Assembly (NCBI GenBank): GCA_947184155.2
Contig: CAMXCT020002706.1
Span: 25,424-89,423, forward strand
Reading direction: 5' to 3'
DNA: 64,000 nucleotides
From: Cladocopium goreaui
Lineage: Eukaryota > Sar > Dinophyceae > Suessiales > Symbiodiniaceae
A model generated the notes under the pieces. That model had not been told where the DNA came from and did no database searches. It saw only the letters and a list, made by a program, of their open reading frames with translations. How positions within the stretch are numbered: position 1 is the stretch's first letter; the number at the start of each line of letters is the position of its first letter. Positions 63,392-64,000 of the stretch are shown here, piece by piece. The translations under genes were made by a program, and so were the position numbers.

Positions 63392-63417
63392 CGACGAGGC
63401 CAGCGGAGGGAACACAC
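63392..63417 (-). CDS. Gene C micro-exon (26 nt): VCSLRWPR
   Basis: The acceptor GTGAGCTCCAG|G encodes VCSLRWPR plus two bases, with donor CGTCG|GTGCCT. It completes '...VCSLRWPR-R-CCNHLALG', the beta-strand that opens the blade. At 26 nt it is the smallest exon called; support comes from phase and motif continuity. Confidence 0.6.
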
Positions 63418-63454
63418 CTGGAGCTCACAAGGCTATGTATTAAATATGTATATA

Positions 63455-63720
63455 GTATATATAATTTACATATATATTATATATACATACATACATATAT
63501 ATATATATAACATATATATATATAACATATATATATAACATATATATATAACATATATATATATAACATATATATATATATATAACATATATATATATAT
63601 AACATATATATATAACATATATTATATATATGTACATATATATATATTATACATATGTATATATATAATATACATATGTGCATATCGAAGTATAAATAAA
63701 TATACATATATATATAATGG
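63455..63720. repeat. (TA)n / ACATATATATATA microsatellite
   Basis: About ten TATATATAACATATATATAT blocks. Tyr/Ile-rich frames are artefacts. Confidence 0.85.
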
Positions 63721-63899
63721 ATACCTATGATCGTCCAGTTTTTTGTATGCTTGTGTATATGTGGAAAAATGTGCACCTACGACAAGTCGGAGACAAACAT
63801 ACGGAGATCTTCACCAACCATTTCATGGGGATGTAATTCATACTCACCAACCATATTATATGAATATGATATGATTGGATCTGTATATCTTAATAATAC

Positions 63900-64000
63900 A
63901 TACTGCTGGTTGGTGGTTTCAACCCCTCTGAAAAATATGAAAATCAGTTGGGGCTAATATTATCAACATATGGAAAAATAAAAAATGCTCCAAACCACCA
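63900..64000. mobile_element. MITE-like element, family 3, cut by window end
   Basis: ACTGCTGGTTGGTGGTTTCA ACCCCTCTGAAAAATATGAA ... GCTCCAAACCACCA. Confidence 0.75.

Larger units (their letters stand above)
49198..63417 (-). other. Gene C locus: CDC20/FZR-type WD40 protein (APC/C activator), 5' end off-window
   Basis: Seven phase-matched micro-exons on the minus strand (26-63 nt), followed by two to three weaker ones, spell successive WD40 repeats. The order is that of CDC20/Fizzy-related proteins, substrate adaptors of the anaphase-promoting complex: '...LALGLANGDVQIWD', 'L.VLRGHR', 'SWASHVDLFSGSQDTSILHWDLR', 'RLAGHAEE|VCGLSW', 'LASGGNEG', 'ALQLW'. The GH-x-x-E-V-C-G-L-x-W...L-A-S-G-G-N block is a signature of the family. 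AG|G acceptors and GT/GC donors throughout keep frame without exception from 63417 to 52784. The N-terminal C-box and first repeats must lie beyond 64000. Repeats expected between 52.78 and 50.5 kb are only partly found, so missing micro-exons or a diverged product are possible. Confidence 0.75.

Noticed and set aside
9689-63654. Autonomous DNA transposons or retroelements
   Set aside because: No transposase, reverse transcriptase or integrase motif was found; only short non-coding inverted-repeat elements are visible.
1-64000. tRNA, rRNA, prokaryotic operons, riboswitches or Rho-independent terminators
   Set aside because: No cloverleaf with B-box, no rRNA core words and no Shine-Dalgarno/ORF arrays were seen. 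The many hairpins are MITE-like elements and not terminators.

Overview
The window looks like nuclear DNA of a large-genome eukaryote, most likely a dinoflagellate and possibly one of the Suessiales/Symbiodiniaceae. No bacterial-style genes are present. Coding sequence occurs as short GC-richer islands (about 26-180 nt) in long AT-rich introns. Most islands start right after AG|G, and the donors that keep reading frame are GT, GC or GA, the mixed donor usage known from dinoflagellates. TTTAGGG-like repeats and a Lys/Ala-rich 'KAKAK...KRPAA' coding remnant point the same way. Species and all functions are inferred by reading alone; no database search was possible.

Left part (1-24.7 kb). This part is dominated by low-complexity and tandem DNA: degenerate TGTAATG repeats, CT-rich and TTG-rich tracts, a 73-bp tandem repeat, a telomere-like tract, a 1.1-kb CACTCTACACTC minisatellite, and a composite minisatellite element at 22.2-23.2 kb. 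Scattered candidate exons lie at 3.33, 7.04, 9.83, 10.13 and 11.80 kb on +, and at 16.3, 18.1-18.5 and 21.35-21.57 kb on -. A frameshifted Lys/Ala-rich gene remnant lies at 4.3-5.6 kb.

Right part (24.7-64 kb). Three split genes can be followed by splice phase. Gene A (+, about 24.7-35.3 kb) encodes a Cys-rich segment, a Gly-rich hydrophobic segment, a SEA-like 'DP..F/RRL' type domain, a probable membrane helix and a basic tail. Gene B (+, about 37.6-49.05 kb) is a phase-compatible chain of at least eleven exons for a Trp-rich protein I do not recognise. Gene C (-, from beyond the right edge to 49.2 kb) is a WD40 protein of the CDC20/FZR (APC/C activator) family. It is cut into exons as small as 26 nt and meets gene B tail to tail, with about 150 bp between the stop codons.

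The introns carry at least nine families of short inverted-repeat elements (MITE-like), about 60-150 bp each. The commonest family has TIR TACCCTCTGGTAAAC...GTTTACCAGAGGGTA, whose ends contain a ready-made donor (G|GTAAAC) and acceptor (TTTACCAG|). At 34.5 and 37.7 kb such an end sits exactly where an exon edge is expected, which resembles introner elements. A second copy of the composite minisatellite element lies inverted at 56.33-57.11 kb, inserted into an unrelated 78-83-bp tandem array.
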